A stretch of 64,000 nt of DNA from Arthrobacter castelli DSM 16402 (GCF_000430705.1 NZ_AUMN01000016.1:51087-115086); one strand, 5' to 3'; positions 43,250 through 55,102 are shown, counted from the stretch's first letter. Notes: generated from the letters alone by a model not told the origin. Numbers and translations are program-made.

Positions 43250-43888
43250 CTAGCCGCCAACTACGATGCGGACCACAGTAGTCGGCTCCTCCAGCACATC
43301 CGCCCCCATGCTGACAATTGATGTGTCCCGTCCACCAAGACGGCGGATGGTCGACTGGGCTTTGGACAACTCCTCTGCGCCGCTGCGCCCCTTAATGGCC
43401 AGTATTTCGCCTTTTCCATGCACCAGGGGGATGGTGATGGGAGCCAGTTTAGCCAAGGCAGATACAGCACGCGCCGTCACTACGTCCGCCTCAACGGTAT
43501 CGGTGACTTGCTCAGCCCGTCCGCGGACAATCCGCACATTGTCGAGCCCCAAGTCCGAACAGACCTCGTCCAACCAGTCGACGCGACGCTCCAGCGGCTC
43601 AATCAGAGTCAGGCAGAGATCAGGGCGGGCAATGGCCAGGGCCACGCCCGGAAGCCCCGCACCGCTGCCGACGTCGGCCACGCGGTTTCCCTCACCGATA
43701 AGCTCTTCTACAACAACACAATTGAGCACGTGCCGGTTCCATAACCTGGGAACTTCCCGGGGTCCAAGGAGCCCGCGTTCGATTCCGGTGGTGGCGAGGT
43801 GCCCGACGAATCGCTGAGCCAGACTGAAGCGTTCACCAAATAACCGGTGAGCGGCGTTCAACTCTGTCTCGGATATTTCGCTCATCAT
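43250..43888 (-). CDS. rsmG: 16S rRNA (guanine527-N7)-methyltransferase RsmG
   Basis: SAM-dependent enzyme of 212 aa that methylates G527 of 16S rRNA. Motifs: RVADVGSGAGLPGVALAIAR (SAM site), LCLTLIEPLERRVDWLDEVC, VRIVRGRAEQV and VVTARAVSALAKLAPITIPL. Two adjacent ATGs at 43888 and 43885 are possible starts; the frame reaching 44053 overlaps the jag gene and is not favoured. It sits in the jag-rsmG-parA-parB order that is conserved in bacteria. Loss of this enzyme causes low-level streptomycin resistance elsewhere. Confidence 0.94.
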   Translation of the reverse strand: MMSEISETELNAAHRLFGERFSLAQRFVGHLATTGIERGLLGPREVPRLWNRHVLNCVVVEELIGEGNRVADVGSGAGLPGVALAIARPDLCLTLIEPLERRVDWLDEVCSDLGLDNVRIVRGRAEQVTDTVEADVVTARAVSALAKLAPITIPLVHGKGEILAIKGRSGAEELSKAQSTIRRLGGRDTSIVSMGADVLEEPTTVVRIVVGG

Positions 43889-43940
43889 GGGTTCGGCACA
43901 GCGCCGCCCAGGCTGTCCGTGCGGCAATCCGATGGTCCGC

Positions 43941-44495
43941 TTATTCGGCAGGACCGGACACAACGATGTGCCTCTTTGAGCCTTCGCCCTCGGACTCACT
44001 GACAAATCCAAGATCGGCGACGACGTCGTGGACAATCTTCCGCTCGTAAGCACTCATCGGCTCCAACGCGTAATCCTCGCCTGACGCCTTCACACTGGCG
44101 ACCGCGTCCTCAGCGAGTTTCGTCAGTGTCCCCTTGCGGCCTTCACGAAAGCCGGAGATATCCAACACCAAGCGCGAACGATTCTCAGTTGCGCTCAGTA
44201 CAGAGAGCCGTGTCAACTCCTGGAGCGCTTCCAGAACTTCTCCATCCTGGCCGACCAGTTGCTGCAATGAGTTGTTATCATCGTCTTCGGAAACGATGGA
44301 AATGTACGTGCGCCCGTTGCGGACCTCGATGTCGATATCTCCATCCACATCTGCGATATCGAGCAGTTCCTCGAGGTAGTCAGCCGCAACATCGCCTTCT
44401 TCTTCAAGGCGGCCCGAAGCCGGCTCTGCCGATGTTTCCGCGGCAGCTTCGGTAGCTTCCTGTCCGTCAGTATCTTCTAAGCGCTCAGTCGTCAT
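43941..44495 (-). CDS. jag: RNA-binding protein Jag/KhpB (KH-R3H)
   Basis: Protein of 184 aa with an acidic N-terminal extension, a KH-like domain (about 45-105: LQQLVGQDGEVLEALQELTR, the variant GxxG loop) and a C-terminal R3H domain (LEPMSAYERKIVHDVVAD). It lacks the Jag-N domain seen in Firmicutes. It binds RNA and affects cell division and envelope growth in other species. The start ATGA overlaps the yidC stop. Confidence 0.93.
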   Translation of the reverse strand: MTTERLEDTDGQEATEAAAETSAEPASGRLEEEGDVAADYLEELLDIADVDGDIDIEVRNGRTYISIVSEDDDNNSLQQLVGQDGEVLEALQELTRLSVLSATENRSRLVLDISGFREGRKGTLTKLAEDAVASVKASGEDYALEPMSAYERKIVHDVVADLGFVSESEGEGSKRHIVVSGPAE

Positions 44496-45448
44496 CGTTT
44501 CTTCCTATTCTTACGTACAGGTTGTTGACGCTGACCACGAGGGGCAGCGGGGGTTTCTACGGCTGCCTGGTCACTCTTTTCGCCGTCAACCGCCAGTCCC
44601 TTCCGCGCCCGGCGTTCCTCCCGGGCCTTGGCGGCAGGCGAACCCGGGGTGGGCATCCGGCGAATCACGAAGAACTGCTGTGCCATCGTCCACACGTTGG
44701 TGGTGGTCCAGTAGACCAGCACGCCGATGGGGAAGTTGATACCGCCAATGGCGAATACCAAAGGCAACAAGTACAGCATCATCTTCTGCTGCCGCATGAA
44801 TGGGCTGGCCATCGCCTCTTCAGACATGTTCTTTGACATGATCTGCTTCTGCGTAATGAACTGCGAGGCCGTCATCGCGATAATCATCAACAACGACAGG
44901 ATGACGACAGTTGCTTGACTATCGCCCCCGCCGCCCTGAACCAGAGAAGCGGACAGCGGCGCCCCGAAAATCTGCCCGGAGTCGAACTCTTGGACTTGCT
45001 GGCTGCTGAGCGCACCAACTGTGGTGCCCTCGTCAGCGGCTTGCGAGACGCCGTTTAGCAGCCTGAACAGGGAGAAGAAGAAGGGCATCTGGATCAACAT
45101 CGGCAGACAGGCCGAGAATGGGTTGGTCCCGTGCTCCTTATACAGCGCCATCTGTTCCTGGGTCATAGCCTGGCGCGAGAGCTGGTCGGTCTTGCCCTTG
45201 TACTTCTTCTGCAGGGCCCGCAGCTCCGGCTGCAATGCCTGCATACCGCGTTGGGCCTTGATCTGCTTGACGAACACGGGGATCAAGGCCGCCCGGATCA
45301 CCAGCACAAGACCAACGATGGAGAACGTCCATGCCCATCCTGATGCCGGGTTCATCCCCAGGAATGTAAAGGCCTCGTGGAAGCCGATCATGATGATCGA
45401 CACTAGCCAGCTGAATGGCCACAGGATGGTGTCAATAAATTCGAACAT
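44492..45448 (-). CDS. yidC: Membrane protein insertase YidC
   Basis: Insertase of 318 aa, shorter than proteobacterial YidC because it lacks the large periplasmic domain, as is normal for actinobacteria. The substrate groove Arg lies in VIRAALIPVFVKQIKAQRGM; the cytoplasmic coiled region is ELRALQKKYKGKTDQLSRQA, and five core helices follow. The tail is basic (RGQRQQPVRKNRKKR), which suits ribosome binding. It inserts membrane proteins with or without SecYEG. Confidence 0.95.
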   Translation of the reverse strand: MFEFIDTILWPFSWLVSIIMIGFHEAFTFLGMNPASGWAWTFSIVGLVLVIRAALIPVFVKQIKAQRGMQALQPELRALQKKYKGKTDQLSRQAMTQEQMALYKEHGTNPFSACLPMLIQMPFFFSLFRLLNGVSQAADEGTTVGALSSQQVQEFDSGQIFGAPLSASLVQGGGGDSQATVVILSLLMIIAMTASQFITQKQIMSKNMSEEAMASPFMRQQKMMLYLLPLVFAIGGINFPIGVLVYWTTTNVWTMAQQFFVIRRMPTPGSPAAKAREERRARKGLAVDGEKSDQAAVETPAAPRGQRQQPVRKNRKKR

Positions 45449-45463
45449 GCTCTTCTACGCTCC

Positions 45464-45838
45464 TCAGGCCGCGCTGCGACCCTCTACATCCGAGGGAATC
45501 TCGGGGTGATTCAGCACAACTATCTCAGGGGCGTCCGCTGGGTCGTTCCACTGCTTCTTACCAGCTGGAACGTGATCCACGCCGCCGAGGTTCCATGGAT
45601 GACACCGCCCGACTCTGCGCAGAGCCAGCCACGTGCCTTTCACCGCTCCGTGTACCGTAACCGCTTCCAGTGCGTAAGCCGAGCACGAAGGGAAGAAACG
45701 ACAGACCTGCCCATAGGCAGGGGAGACGGCCTTGCGGTACAGCTTCACCATACTGATCAGGACCAGTTGCGGCAGCCGCCACACGAATATGCCGACCCGC
45801 TGATGGGCGGGAACGTCTGAAGAGCCCTGCTGGGTCAT
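45464..45838 (-). CDS. yidD: Membrane protein insertion efficiency factor YidD
   Basis: Protein of 124 aa. The ATG at 45838 overlaps the rnpA stop (ATGA), so the upstream open frame is ignored. Family core: [40 protein letters not shown] and [17 protein letters not shown], with the typical Cys residues. The N-terminal amphipathic part binds the membrane. It assists YidC, encoded 15 bp downstream. Confidence 0.95.
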   Translation of the reverse strand: MTQQGSSDVPAHQRVGIFVWRLPQLVLISMVKLYRKAVSPAYGQVCRFFPSCSAYALEAVTVHGAVKGTWLALRRVGRCHPWNLGGVDHVPAGKKQWNDPADAPEIVVLNHPEIPSDVEGRSAA

Positions 45839-46218
45839 CGCTCCTGCCCTTTCTCCGTCCACACGGGGTTCACGGTGCCGATACGGCCCACGACCTTTGC
45901 CCACGCTCGCTGATAATCCTTGGCTAACTGCTGCCACGATGCGGCAGCCGCAGGCGGCAAGGCCCGGACAACTACGGAGACCCCTGCAGGATGCTCCGCA
46001 ATCATCAGTCGGGCGAGTTCGCGCAACCTTCTCTTAACTAGGTTACGCGTAACTGCGTTTCCCACCGACTTCGATACGATAAACCCTGCCCGGGTGGCCT
46101 CACCCTGCGCTGTCAGGTCCGCATACAACACTAAGTTCCGGCACCCGAAACGGGTACCGGAACGAACTGTGCGGGAGAATTCGCCGGAGGTCCGCACTCG
46201 ATTCCCGACTGGCAGCAT
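45835..46218 (-). CDS. rnpA: Ribonuclease P protein component
   Basis: Protein of 127 aa, the basic subunit that binds the RNase P RNA. Motif region [20 protein letters not shown] with LRELARLM is the RNR signature; the N-terminal [20 protein letters not shown] is also characteristic. It is transcribed with rpmH upstream (50 bp gap) and overlaps yidD downstream. Confidence 0.96.
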   Translation of the reverse strand: MLPVGNRVRTSGEFSRTVRSGTRFGCRNLVLYADLTAQGEATRAGFIVSKSVGNAVTRNLVKRRLRELARLMIAEHPAGVSVVVRALPPAAAASWQQLAKDYQRAWAKVVGRIGTVNPVWTEKGQER

Positions 46219-46268
46219 AGGCGCTTCAGTCCCGCGTTATCTGCTCGCCATCTGGCTGCGAATCGACC

Positions 46269-46406
46269 TTAGGCGGACAGTTCGGCGCGGCCCTTGTTGC
46301 GGCGGGTGGCCAGGATGGCGCGCCCCGCACGAGTGCGCATCCGGGCACGGAAACCGTGTTTCCGGGCACGACGGCGGTTATTCGGCTGAAAAGTCCGCTT
46401 GCTCAC
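46269..46406 (-). CDS. rpmH: 50S ribosomal protein bL34
   Basis: Ribosomal protein of 45 aa from a GTG start. It reads [20 protein letters not shown] and then [20 protein letters not shown], the universal L34 sequence. It is the first gene of the reverse-strand rpmH-rnpA-yidD-yidC-jag-rsmG set and diverges from dnaA across 437 bp of origin-proximal DNA. A strong leader hairpin precedes it. Confidence 0.97.
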   Translation of the reverse strand: MSKRTFQPNNRRRARKHGFRARMRTRAGRAILATRRNKGRAELSA

Positions 46407-46843
46407 GGTAATAACTCCAAGACGTCAAGGGTGTTCCTACCCATCCATACGGGTAGGAACGATGGTAAGTGTTTCGCGTCCACTCATCTTTCTTTGTCAA
46501 CCAGTTCGTAGGTGAACTGGCCGAACAGCCGGGGCACTGCTGCCGCACGGCGGACAGATAGGACTACACAACGTTAGGCGAGTGCATGTATGGCAGTCAA
46601 ACCGTACATTCGGAGGCAGTCGACTCCGGTCCCCCGTATGTGTGTGGAAAACCGGGGCGTGTCCCTGCCTGGGAAACACCTGTCACGTACACATCATTCG
46701 ACGCTTTCCACAAGGCGGATCCCAGCTATGTTCTGAAACAGAGTTGATCTAGGCTATCCGGATGGATCATTTATCCACCGACTGTGTATAACTCTGTGGA
46801 GAGTGATTTTCCCATAGCACCAACATCCTGAAGGGGTCTTCCT
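46407..46843. promoter_or_regulatory. rpmH-dnaA divergent region
   Basis: No gene. Holds the rpmH and dnaA promoters. TTATCCACC (46771-46779) and TGTGTATAA (46783-46791) are one-mismatch DnaA boxes just before dnaA, probably for autoregulation. On the reverse strand TTGACA (46495-46500) may be an rpmH -35. A perfect 7-bp hairpin lies at 46501-46520 (CCAGTTC and GAACTGG). Confidence 0.65.
46433..46460 (-). promoter_or_regulatory. Leader hairpin upstream of rpmH
   Basis: GTTCCTACCC (46433-46442) and GGGTAGGAAC (46451-46460) form a perfect 10-bp stem with an 8-nt loop, 26 bp before the rpmH GTG on the reverse strand. No U-run follows. It could be a regulatory leader structure, for example for ribosomal-protein autocontrol, or a protein-binding dyad. 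Confidence 0.5.
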
Positions 46844-48259
46844 GTGAGCACTGACGAATTAAACGACGTCGGCAGTTCATGGCGACAAGTAGTGCAGATC
46901 CTCAAGGAAGACGATCGTGTGTCTCCCCGGCACCGTGCGTTTGTGGTACTGGCCCAGCCCTTGGGGTTGATCGGCACCACGCTGTTGCTGGCGGTGCCCA
47001 ACGAGCTGACGCGTGAAGTCATGCAGACTCAGTTGAAATCACAGTTGAACGAGGCACTGCGTTCGGTCTTTGTCGACGACATCTTGTGCGCATTTTCCAT
47101 TGACGCCGACCTCACTCCGGTCCATGAAGAAGAGCCGGACGCTGTTCCCCGTCCGATGCCGGGCCCTTCCCCAGTGCCTGCTCCGGCCGACGCAGCAGGC
47201 CAGCCGGCCAGCGATCCCCAGGAGTTCGGGCGGCTGAACCCGAAATATGTGTTCGACTCGTTCGTGATCGGTTCGTCCAACCGCTTCGCCCATGCCGCCG
47301 CAGTCGCAGTCGCTGAGGCGCCTGCCAAGGCCTACAACCCGCTGTTCATTTATGGCGAATCGGGACTGGGCAAGACCCACCTGCTCCACGCCATCGGCCA
47401 TTACGTCCGCCACCTCTACGACGGCGTGCGAGTCCGGTACGTCAATTCCGAAGAGTTCACCAACGAGTTCATTAACTCCATCCGGGACGACGAGGGCACC
47501 AGCTTCAAGTCGATCTATCGCAACGTCGATATTCTGCTGATCGATGACATCCAGTTCCTCTCCGGCAAGGAAGCCACTCAGGAAGAGTTCTTCCACACAT
47601 TCAACGCACTGCACAACCACAACAAGCAAGTGGTCATCACTTCGGACCAACCACCGAAACAGCTTTCCGGGTTCGAAGACCGGATGCGTTCACGTTTTGA
47701 GTGGGGACTGCTCACTGACGTGCAGCCGCCGGAATTGGAAACCAGGATCGCCATTCTGCGTAAGAAGGCAGCGGGAGAAGGGCTTTCAGCACCGGATGAT
47801 GTGCTCGAATACATCGCCTCGAAAATTTCCACCAACATCCGGGAACTTGAAGGTGCGCTCATCCGGGTTACCGCCTTTGCCAGCCTGAACCGGCAGGAGG
47901 TGGATGTTGCCTTGGCCGAGACCGTCCTCAAGGATCTGATCAGCGACGACGTCCGCGAAATCACAGCTGCCACGATCTTGGGGCAGACGGCTGCCTACTT
48001 CAAACTCAGTATGGATGAACTCTGCAGCAAGTCCCGTACCCGCACGCTGGTCACGGCCCGGCAGATCGCCATGTATCTGTGCCGGGAGCTGACGGACATG
48101 TCCTTGCCGAAGATCGGCCAGGAACTGGGCGGACGCGACCATACGACCGTGATCCATGCCGACCGGAAAATCCGGGAACTGATGGCAGAGCGCAGGGTGA
48201 TCTACAACCAGGTGACTGAGCTGACGAATGCCATCAAACATCAGCAGCGCGAAGGATAG
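46844..48259 (+). CDS. dnaA: Chromosomal replication initiator DnaA
   Basis: AAA+ initiator of 471 aa from a GTG. Domain I covers about 1-90, a Pro/Ala/Glu linker follows, then the ATPase with Walker [14 protein letters not shown], Walker [15 protein letters not shown] and sensor 2. The DNA-binding domain IV carries the DnaA signature [15 protein letters not shown]. It binds the boxes in the flanking intergenic regions to open oriC between dnaA and dnaN. Confidence 0.97.
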   Translation: MSTDELNDVGSSWRQVVQILKEDDRVSPRHRAFVVLAQPLGLIGTTLLLAVPNELTREVMQTQLKSQLNEALRSVFVDDILCAFSIDADLTPVHEEEPDAVPRPMPGPSPVPAPADAAGQPASDPQEFGRLNPKYVFDSFVIGSSNRFAHAAAVAVAEAPAKAYNPLFIYGESGLGKTHLLHAIGHYVRHLYDGVRVRYVNSEEFTNEFINSIRDDEGTSFKSIYRNVDILLIDDIQFLSGKEATQEEFFHTFNALHNHNKQVVITSDQPPKQLSGFEDRMRSRFEWGLLTDVQPPELETRIAILRKKAAGEGLSAPDDVLEYIASKISTNIRELEGALIRVTAFASLNRQEVDVALAETVLKDLISDDVREITAATILGQTAAYFKLSMDELCSKSRTRTLVTARQIAMYLCRELTDMSLPKIGQELGGRDHTTVIHADRKIRELMAERRVIYNQVTELTNAIKHQQREG

Positions 48260-48758
48260 CCCTCCACCGCTTCCCCACATGGATCCGGCGCTGCCACGGA
48301 GGGCCGTTAACAGTTGTGGAAAACGTTGTGGACACGTTCGTGGACGAACGGGATTGCCATGGGGATAACTTGCCAGGTCTCTGTGGATCCGCTTAAAACC
48401 GCGGTTCTTTGTCCCCAAGCACCAACAACGGACATGCTGAACGGCCCACAATGTATCAACAAGCATGAACGGCACAGACAACGCGGTGGAAGCGGTTATC
48501 CACAGTTTCAACAGGACTTATTAACACTACGAATCTTAAAAAATTTGAAACTCGTTCAAATAACACCTGCCTATCCGACAGATCCCGTTCACCGATCTGT
48601 CACACCGGAAGGCATTGGTACGGTGCACGAACCCTCGTCCTGCCGCTAAGCTGTTCGGAGTAAACAACCGTCGGTCGATATTCCGCAATCAGGGGTACAG
48701 TTGGTGGCTGTCGGGAACCAACGGATCAGTAGTCCATCGTGAAAGGCGGCACGGTAGC
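48260..48758. other. oriC: Replication origin oriC
   Basis: The 499-bp gene-free region between dnaA and dnaN. DnaA-box-like 9-mers: TGTGGAAAA (48315), TGTGGACAC (48327), CGTGGACGA (48340), TGTGGATCC (48382), TTGTCCCCA (48409) and a perfect TTATCCACA (48496-48504). Directly after the perfect box comes the only strongly AT-rich stretch (48512-48563, including CTTAAAAAATTTGAAA), the likely unwinding element. The dnaN promoter lies in the last 150 bp. Confidence 0.88.
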
Positions 48759-49883
48759 GTGAAGTTCAGAGTCGAGCGGGATGTCCTGACCGAGGCCGTA
48801 ACGTGGACCGCCCGATCCCTGTCACCTCGCCCACCCGTTCCGGTGCTCTCGGGACTGCTGCTTAAGGCATCCGAAGGGACCCTGAGCCTGGCCAGCTTCG
48901 ATTACGAAATATCGGCCCGCCTGGAGATCCCGGCCGATATCGCTGAAGAAGGAACTATCCTCGTCTCCGGCCGGCTGCTGGCCGATATTTGCCGCAGCCT
49001 GCCGTCCGCCCCGGTCGAAGTTGAAACAGACGGTTCCAAGGTGACTTTGACCTGCCGCAGCAGCCGGTTCAATCTCGCCACGATGCCTGAGGCGGACTAC
49101 CCGGAACTGCCGGCCCTGCCCGATGTCAGCGGTGTCGTCGATGGCGATGCTTTCGCCCAGGCCGTATCGCAGGTGATTATCGCTGCCAGCCGGGATGACA
49201 CCCTGCCCATCCTGACCGGCGTACGGATGGAATTCGAAGACGACCTGATCACCATGCTGGCGACCGACAGGTATCGGTTGGCCATGCGTGAAGTCGCCTG
49301 GAAGCCTGCCACACCCGGCATTTCGACCTCGGCGCTGGTCAAGGCAAAGACGCTCAACGAAGTGGCCAAGTCGCTGGGCGGGGCAGGTGACTTGAACATC
49401 GCCCTGTCAGGAAACAGCGAATTGATCGGGTTCGAAAGCGGGGGCCGTCGCACCACCTCCTTGCTGGTGGACGGGGAATATCCCAAAATCCGGTCGCTCT
49501 TTCCCGACAACACCCCGATCCACGCCACCGTTGAGACAAGCACACTGGTGGAAGCCGTCCGCCGTGTGGCATTGGTCGCAGAGCGGAACACGCCAGTGCG
49601 GCTGGCATTCACCAATGGCCAATTGAGCCTCGACGCCGGCACCGGCGAGGATGCACAGGCTTCCGAAGCGATTGACGCGACGCTGACCGGCGAGGAAATC
49701 ACCGTCGCCTTCAACCCGCATTACCTTAGCGAAGGCTTGAACGCTTTCGACAGCAAGTACGTTCGGTTTTCCTTCACCACCCCGCCGAAGCCTGCCGTGG
49801 TATCCGCCCAGGAAGACATCGATGGCGACGACGACGACAAGTACAGGTATCTGTTGATGCCGGTGCGGCTGCCTAATCAGTAA
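48759..49883 (+). CDS. dnaN: DNA polymerase III beta subunit (sliding clamp)
   Basis: Clamp of 374 aa. The GTG at 48759 gives the standard start MKFRVERDVLTEAVTWTARS, with GAAAGGCGG nine bases upstream; the frame upstream runs through oriC and is rejected. Three repeats of the clamp fold are recognisable, e.g. RPPVPVLSGLLLKA, MLATDRYRLAMREV and the C-terminal YRYLLMPVRLPN. It is the processivity factor for the replicase. Confidence 0.97.
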   Translation: MKFRVERDVLTEAVTWTARSLSPRPPVPVLSGLLLKASEGTLSLASFDYEISARLEIPADIAEEGTILVSGRLLADICRSLPSAPVEVETDGSKVTLTCRSSRFNLATMPEADYPELPALPDVSGVVDGDAFAQAVSQVIIAASRDDTLPILTGVRMEFEDDLITMLATDRYRLAMREVAWKPATPGISTSALVKAKTLNEVAKSLGGAGDLNIALSGNSELIGFESGGRRTTSLLVDGEYPKIRSLFPDNTPIHATVETSTLVEAVRRVALVAERNTPVRLAFTNGQLSLDAGTGEDAQASEAIDATLTGEEITVAFNPHYLSEGLNAFDSKYVRFSFTTPPKPAVVSAQEDIDGDDDDKYRYLLMPVRLPNQ

Positions 49884-49942
49884 CCGCGGTACGCAATCCC
49901 GGCTATTGTCGGCGGCGAATCGTTCCAGGAGGGTTGATCACG

Positions 49943-50830
49943 GTGCACATTGGCTTAGTCGGACTGGGCAAAATGGGTTTCAACATGCGTGCGCGCATGC
50001 GATCCAACGGCCTGGATGTCACCGGCTACGACCGTAATCAGGATCGAAGCGACGCGGCAAGCATCAAGGAGATGGCTGCTGCTCTGCCCTCACCGCGAAC
50101 CGTGTGGGTCATGGTGCCGGCTGGTGAGGTCACTACCAGTTTGATTAGCGAAGTGGCAGCCGAACTATCGGCCGGGGACATCATTATCGACGGCGGCAAT
50201 TCCAAGTTCACCGATGACACCAAACATCGGGACATGCTGGCGGAGCAGAACATCGCGTTCATCGACGTCGGCGTCTCCGGAGGCGTCTGGGGACGCGACG
50301 AAGGGTATGCGTTGATGGCCGGCGGCGAGGCCGATGATATCGAGGCTGCGATGCCTGTCTTCGATGCGTTGCGTCCCGATGGTGCGAGGGAACTGAGCTT
50401 TGTCCATGCAGGGAAAACGGGTGCCGGCCATTACGCCAAGATGGTGCATAACGGTATCGAGTATGGGCTAATGCAGTCTTTCGCCGAGGGCTATGAGATC
50501 TTGCAGTCCAAAGACATTATCGACGATGTGCACGGCACGTTCCGGGCGTGGCAGAACGGGACGGTGGTCCGTTCCTGGTTGCTGGATCTGCTGGTTAAGG
50601 CTCTCGAAGAAGATCCGGAATTATCCCGCACCTCCGGGTATGTGGAAGATTCAGGCGAAGGACGCTGGACGGTGGAGGAAGCTATTGAACATGGTATTCC
50701 GGCACCGGCCATCACAGCAGCGCTTTTCGCCCGGTTCTCTTCGCGGCAGGACGACGCTCCATCGATGAAGGCCATCGCCGCACTGCGCCACCAATTTGGC
50801 GGCCATGCGGTCCGGCCGGCCGACGAATAG
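49943..50830 (+). CDS. gnd: 6-Phosphogluconate dehydrogenase, NAD-type (decarboxylating)
   Basis: Enzyme of 295 aa, the short GntZ/YqeC-like class rather than the 470-aa form. The GTG at 49943 has AGGAGGG nine bases upstream; a TTG at 49934 is less suitable. Motifs: IGLVGLGKMGFNMRARMRSN (cofactor), IIDGGNSKFTDDTKHR, DVGVSGGVWG and GAGHYAKMVHNGIEYG (catalytic Lys and His). It oxidises 6-phosphogluconate to ribulose 5-phosphate. Its place between dnaN and recF is typical of actinobacteria. Confidence 0.93.
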   Translation: MHIGLVGLGKMGFNMRARMRSNGLDVTGYDRNQDRSDAASIKEMAAALPSPRTVWVMVPAGEVTTSLISEVAAELSAGDIIIDGGNSKFTDDTKHRDMLAEQNIAFIDVGVSGGVWGRDEGYALMAGGEADDIEAAMPVFDALRPDGARELSFVHAGKTGAGHYAKMVHNGIEYGLMQSFAEGYEILQSKDIIDDVHGTFRAWQNGTVVRSWLLDLLVKALEEDPELSRTSGYVEDSGEGRWTVEEAIEHGIPAPAITAALFARFSSRQDDAPSMKAIAALRHQFGGHAVRPADE

Positions 50831-50879
50831 TATGGTGCGGCACAAAACGGGTTCCGGTATGGCAGGGATTGTTTAGCAG

Positions 50880-52067
50880 GTGTACGCAGAATTCCTTTCG
50901 TTGACTGATTTCCGCAGCTACTCGCAGCTGGATATTGCGCTTGAGCCTGGTGCCACCGTCTTCGTTGGTCCGAACGGGTTGGGCAAGACCAACATCGTCG
51001 AGGCCTTGGGGTATTTGGCAACCATGTCGTCGCACCGCGTCAGCTCCGATGGACCATTGATCCGCTTCGGTCAGGAACGGGCCATGGTGCGTGCACGGCT
51101 GCGCCGTGGACAACAGGGCACCGCCGTCGAAATGGAAATCAACGCCGGTAAATCCAACCGGGCCCGGATCAACCGGGCCAACCCGGTCCGGGCCAGGGAC
51201 GCATTGGGCATCTGCCGGACGGTGCTGTTTGCCCCGGAAGATCTGGCGCTGGTGAAGGGCGATCCATCCAGCCGGCGCCGGTTTCTCGACGATCTGCTGG
51301 TTTCGCTGGTGCCGCACCACTCGGCCACCCGCAGCGATTACGAGCGGGTGTTGAAACAACGCAACGCCTTGCTCAAGTCCGCCCGGGCCAGTGGAAAGTT
51401 CACCGATGCCCACCGGTCGACGCTGGATGTGTGGAACCAGCATATGGCCGTGGCCGGAGCCCGGCTGTTGCGTGCGCGGCTCGATCTGCTTCGGCAACTG
51501 GAACCGCACATTGCACGGGCATACAACGACCTCACCGATGGATCGAAGGCGGCCGGGGCCAGGTATCGTTCGAGCCTGCAGACAACGCTGAGCGACGACG
51601 GAAGTGCAGAGTCCGGAGTCGATGCCAATGCCGATGACTTATCCGCGCTGACTGTGGACGAACTGACATCACGATTCATGGATGCTTTCCAATCGCAGCA
51701 AGCCAAGGAGGTCGAACGCGGGCTCTCATTGGTGGGACCACATCGGGACGAGGTGGAACTGATGCTGGGCCCCGCCCCCGCCAAGGGGTACGCCTCCCAC
51801 GGTGAAACGTGGTCCATGGCGCTGTCGCTGAGACTGGCCTCCTACTATGTTTTCCTAGCGGACGATGAGACTGCCGGAGCGGCACCGATCCTGATCCTCG
51901 ACGACGTCTTCGCCGAGCTGGACACCCACCGCCGGCAGCGGCTGGCCGACATCGTAGCGACAGCCGAGCAGGTGTTGGTCACCGCGGCGGTGGCGGCCGA
52001 CGTTCCGGATACCCTTCAGGGACGCCAGATCAAGGTGGCCGCCGGGTCGGTGAGCGTCGATGAATGA
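50880..52067 (+). CDS. recF: DNA replication and repair protein RecF
   Basis: SMC-like ATPase of 395 aa from a GTG. It reads AEFLSLTDFRSYSQLDIALE, Walker A VGPNGLGKTNIVEAL, the ABC-like signature region WSMALSLRLASYYVFL and Walker B APILILDDVFAELD. RecF loads RecA at gaps with RecO and RecR. It overlaps the DUF721 gene by 8 bp, as in most actinobacteria. Confidence 0.96.
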   Translation: MYAEFLSLTDFRSYSQLDIALEPGATVFVGPNGLGKTNIVEALGYLATMSSHRVSSDGPLIRFGQERAMVRARLRRGQQGTAVEMEINAGKSNRARINRANPVRARDALGICRTVLFAPEDLALVKGDPSSRRRFLDDLLVSLVPHHSATRSDYERVLKQRNALLKSARASGKFTDAHRSTLDVWNQHMAVAGARLLRARLDLLRQLEPHIARAYNDLTDGSKAAGARYRSSLQTTLSDDGSAESGVDANADDLSALTVDELTSRFMDAFQSQQAKEVERGLSLVGPHRDEVELMLGPAPAKGYASHGETWSMALSLRLASYYVFLADDETAGAAPILILDDVFAELDTHRRQRLADIVATAEQVLVTAAVAADVPDTLQGRQIKVAAGSVSVDE

Positions 52068-52608
52068 CAAACCGGAGCAGGACCCCCCGGGAGGTTCCGG
52101 CGAAGGAAGCGAAGACATCGACGCGGCCAGCTCCGTGCTTAACCGGATGAGGGAGGCGGCACTTGCCCGCGGCGAACGCCGGTCGAAAGCCGGCCAGCCG
52201 CCCCCGCACCGGAAGGAACGGCGCCGCAACGGGCGCAGTCGCCAGGAAGGCGGCCGGGATCCGCAAGGCTTGAGTAACGTAGTCGACCGACTGGTCAAAG
52301 AACGTGGCTGGACAGCGCCGGTGGCAGTCGGCTCGGTCATGGCGCAATGGGACGCACTGGTGGGTCCCGAAATTGCAGCCCATTGCCGGCCGGACAGTTT
52401 TGCTGACACCACCGTGGCAGTGCGGTGCGACTCGACAGCCTGGGCCACGCAATTGCGACTGCTGAGTCCGAACCTGCTGGCCAAGTTCGATGCCGAACTG
52501 GGCCAAGGCGTCGTGACCCGCATTCACGTTATGGGCCCGGCCGCTCCGAGCTGGCGGAAAGGCAACCGGGCGGTGAATGGACGGGGCCCCAGAGACACCT
52601 ACGGGTAG
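52060..52608 (+). CDS. DUF721 (DciA-like) protein
   Basis: Protein of 182 aa with a charged disordered N-terminal half and a C-terminal DUF721 domain (about 80-170: VGPEIAAHCRPDSFADTTVA, then RCDSTAWATQLRLLSPNLLA). DUF721 proteins related to DciA act in replicative helicase loading in bacteria without DnaC or DnaI, which fits its place between recF and gyrB. It is translationally coupled to recF. Confidence 0.88.
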   Translation: MNDKPEQDPPGGSGEGSEDIDAASSVLNRMREAALARGERRSKAGQPPPHRKERRRNGRSRQEGGRDPQGLSNVVDRLVKERGWTAPVAVGSVMAQWDALVGPEIAAHCRPDSFADTTVAVRCDSTAWATQLRLLSPNLLAKFDAELGQGVVTRIHVMGPAAPSWRKGNRAVNGRGPRDTYG

Positions 52609-52637
52609 CCATTGTTGCGGCGCCCTTGGTCCAGACT

Positions 52638-52646
52638 TGTGGATAA
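52638..52646 (-). promoter_or_regulatory. DnaA box upstream of gyrB
   Basis: TGTGGATAA, a perfect box in reverse orientation, followed by AT-rich CTAATTAAAG. It lies 246 bp before gyrB; another perfect copy is inside gyrB at 53060-53068. Confidence 0.55.
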
Positions 52647-52792
52647 CTAATTAAAGCGATGCAACGGCTCATGGGGCCTCAGAGGGGCCCTGGCGTGTGT
52701 GGAATCTTTGCCACCGGTCTTCGAATCGCTCTAAACCGGCATTATTGGCCGCGCAGGGCAGGTTATGTGCCGTGGCGAGGCCCCGGACAAGG

Positions 52793-52846
52793 TAGAATAG
52801 AGAGAAGAAGTCACGGTGCGGCCTGTACAGCACCGGTGACTGTTTT
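52793..52846 (+). promoter_or_regulatory. gyrB promoter -10 and 5'-terminal leader hairpin
   Basis: TAGAAT (52793-52798) is a good -10 box. From 52809 AGTCACGGTGC pairs with GCACCGGTGACT (to 52841) with a single bulged C, followed by TGTTTT. The hairpin would stand at the very 5' end of the gyrB mRNA and has the form of an attenuator or a stabilising cap. Confidence 0.5.
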
Positions 52847-52874
52847 GTGCCTCCAGCCTCTCAAATAGGAGTAG

Positions 52875-54917
<2,043 letters not shown>

Positions 54918-55102
54918 GCCAAAAGTTTTGAGCTTCTGTAGGCGCTTTAACGTTCAGAGTCTCCCCTCTCCCTCGCAAGCTCGGGAAGGGAACCCGGGCT
55001 CTTCTCTTAGAAGTTCGTTTGCGCCGGGAAGCTCAGGACGTTGGCCGGACGTGGACAAGCGATGTTGGCATTCGATGAGATTACGAACGGAACTGGGAAA
55101 GT

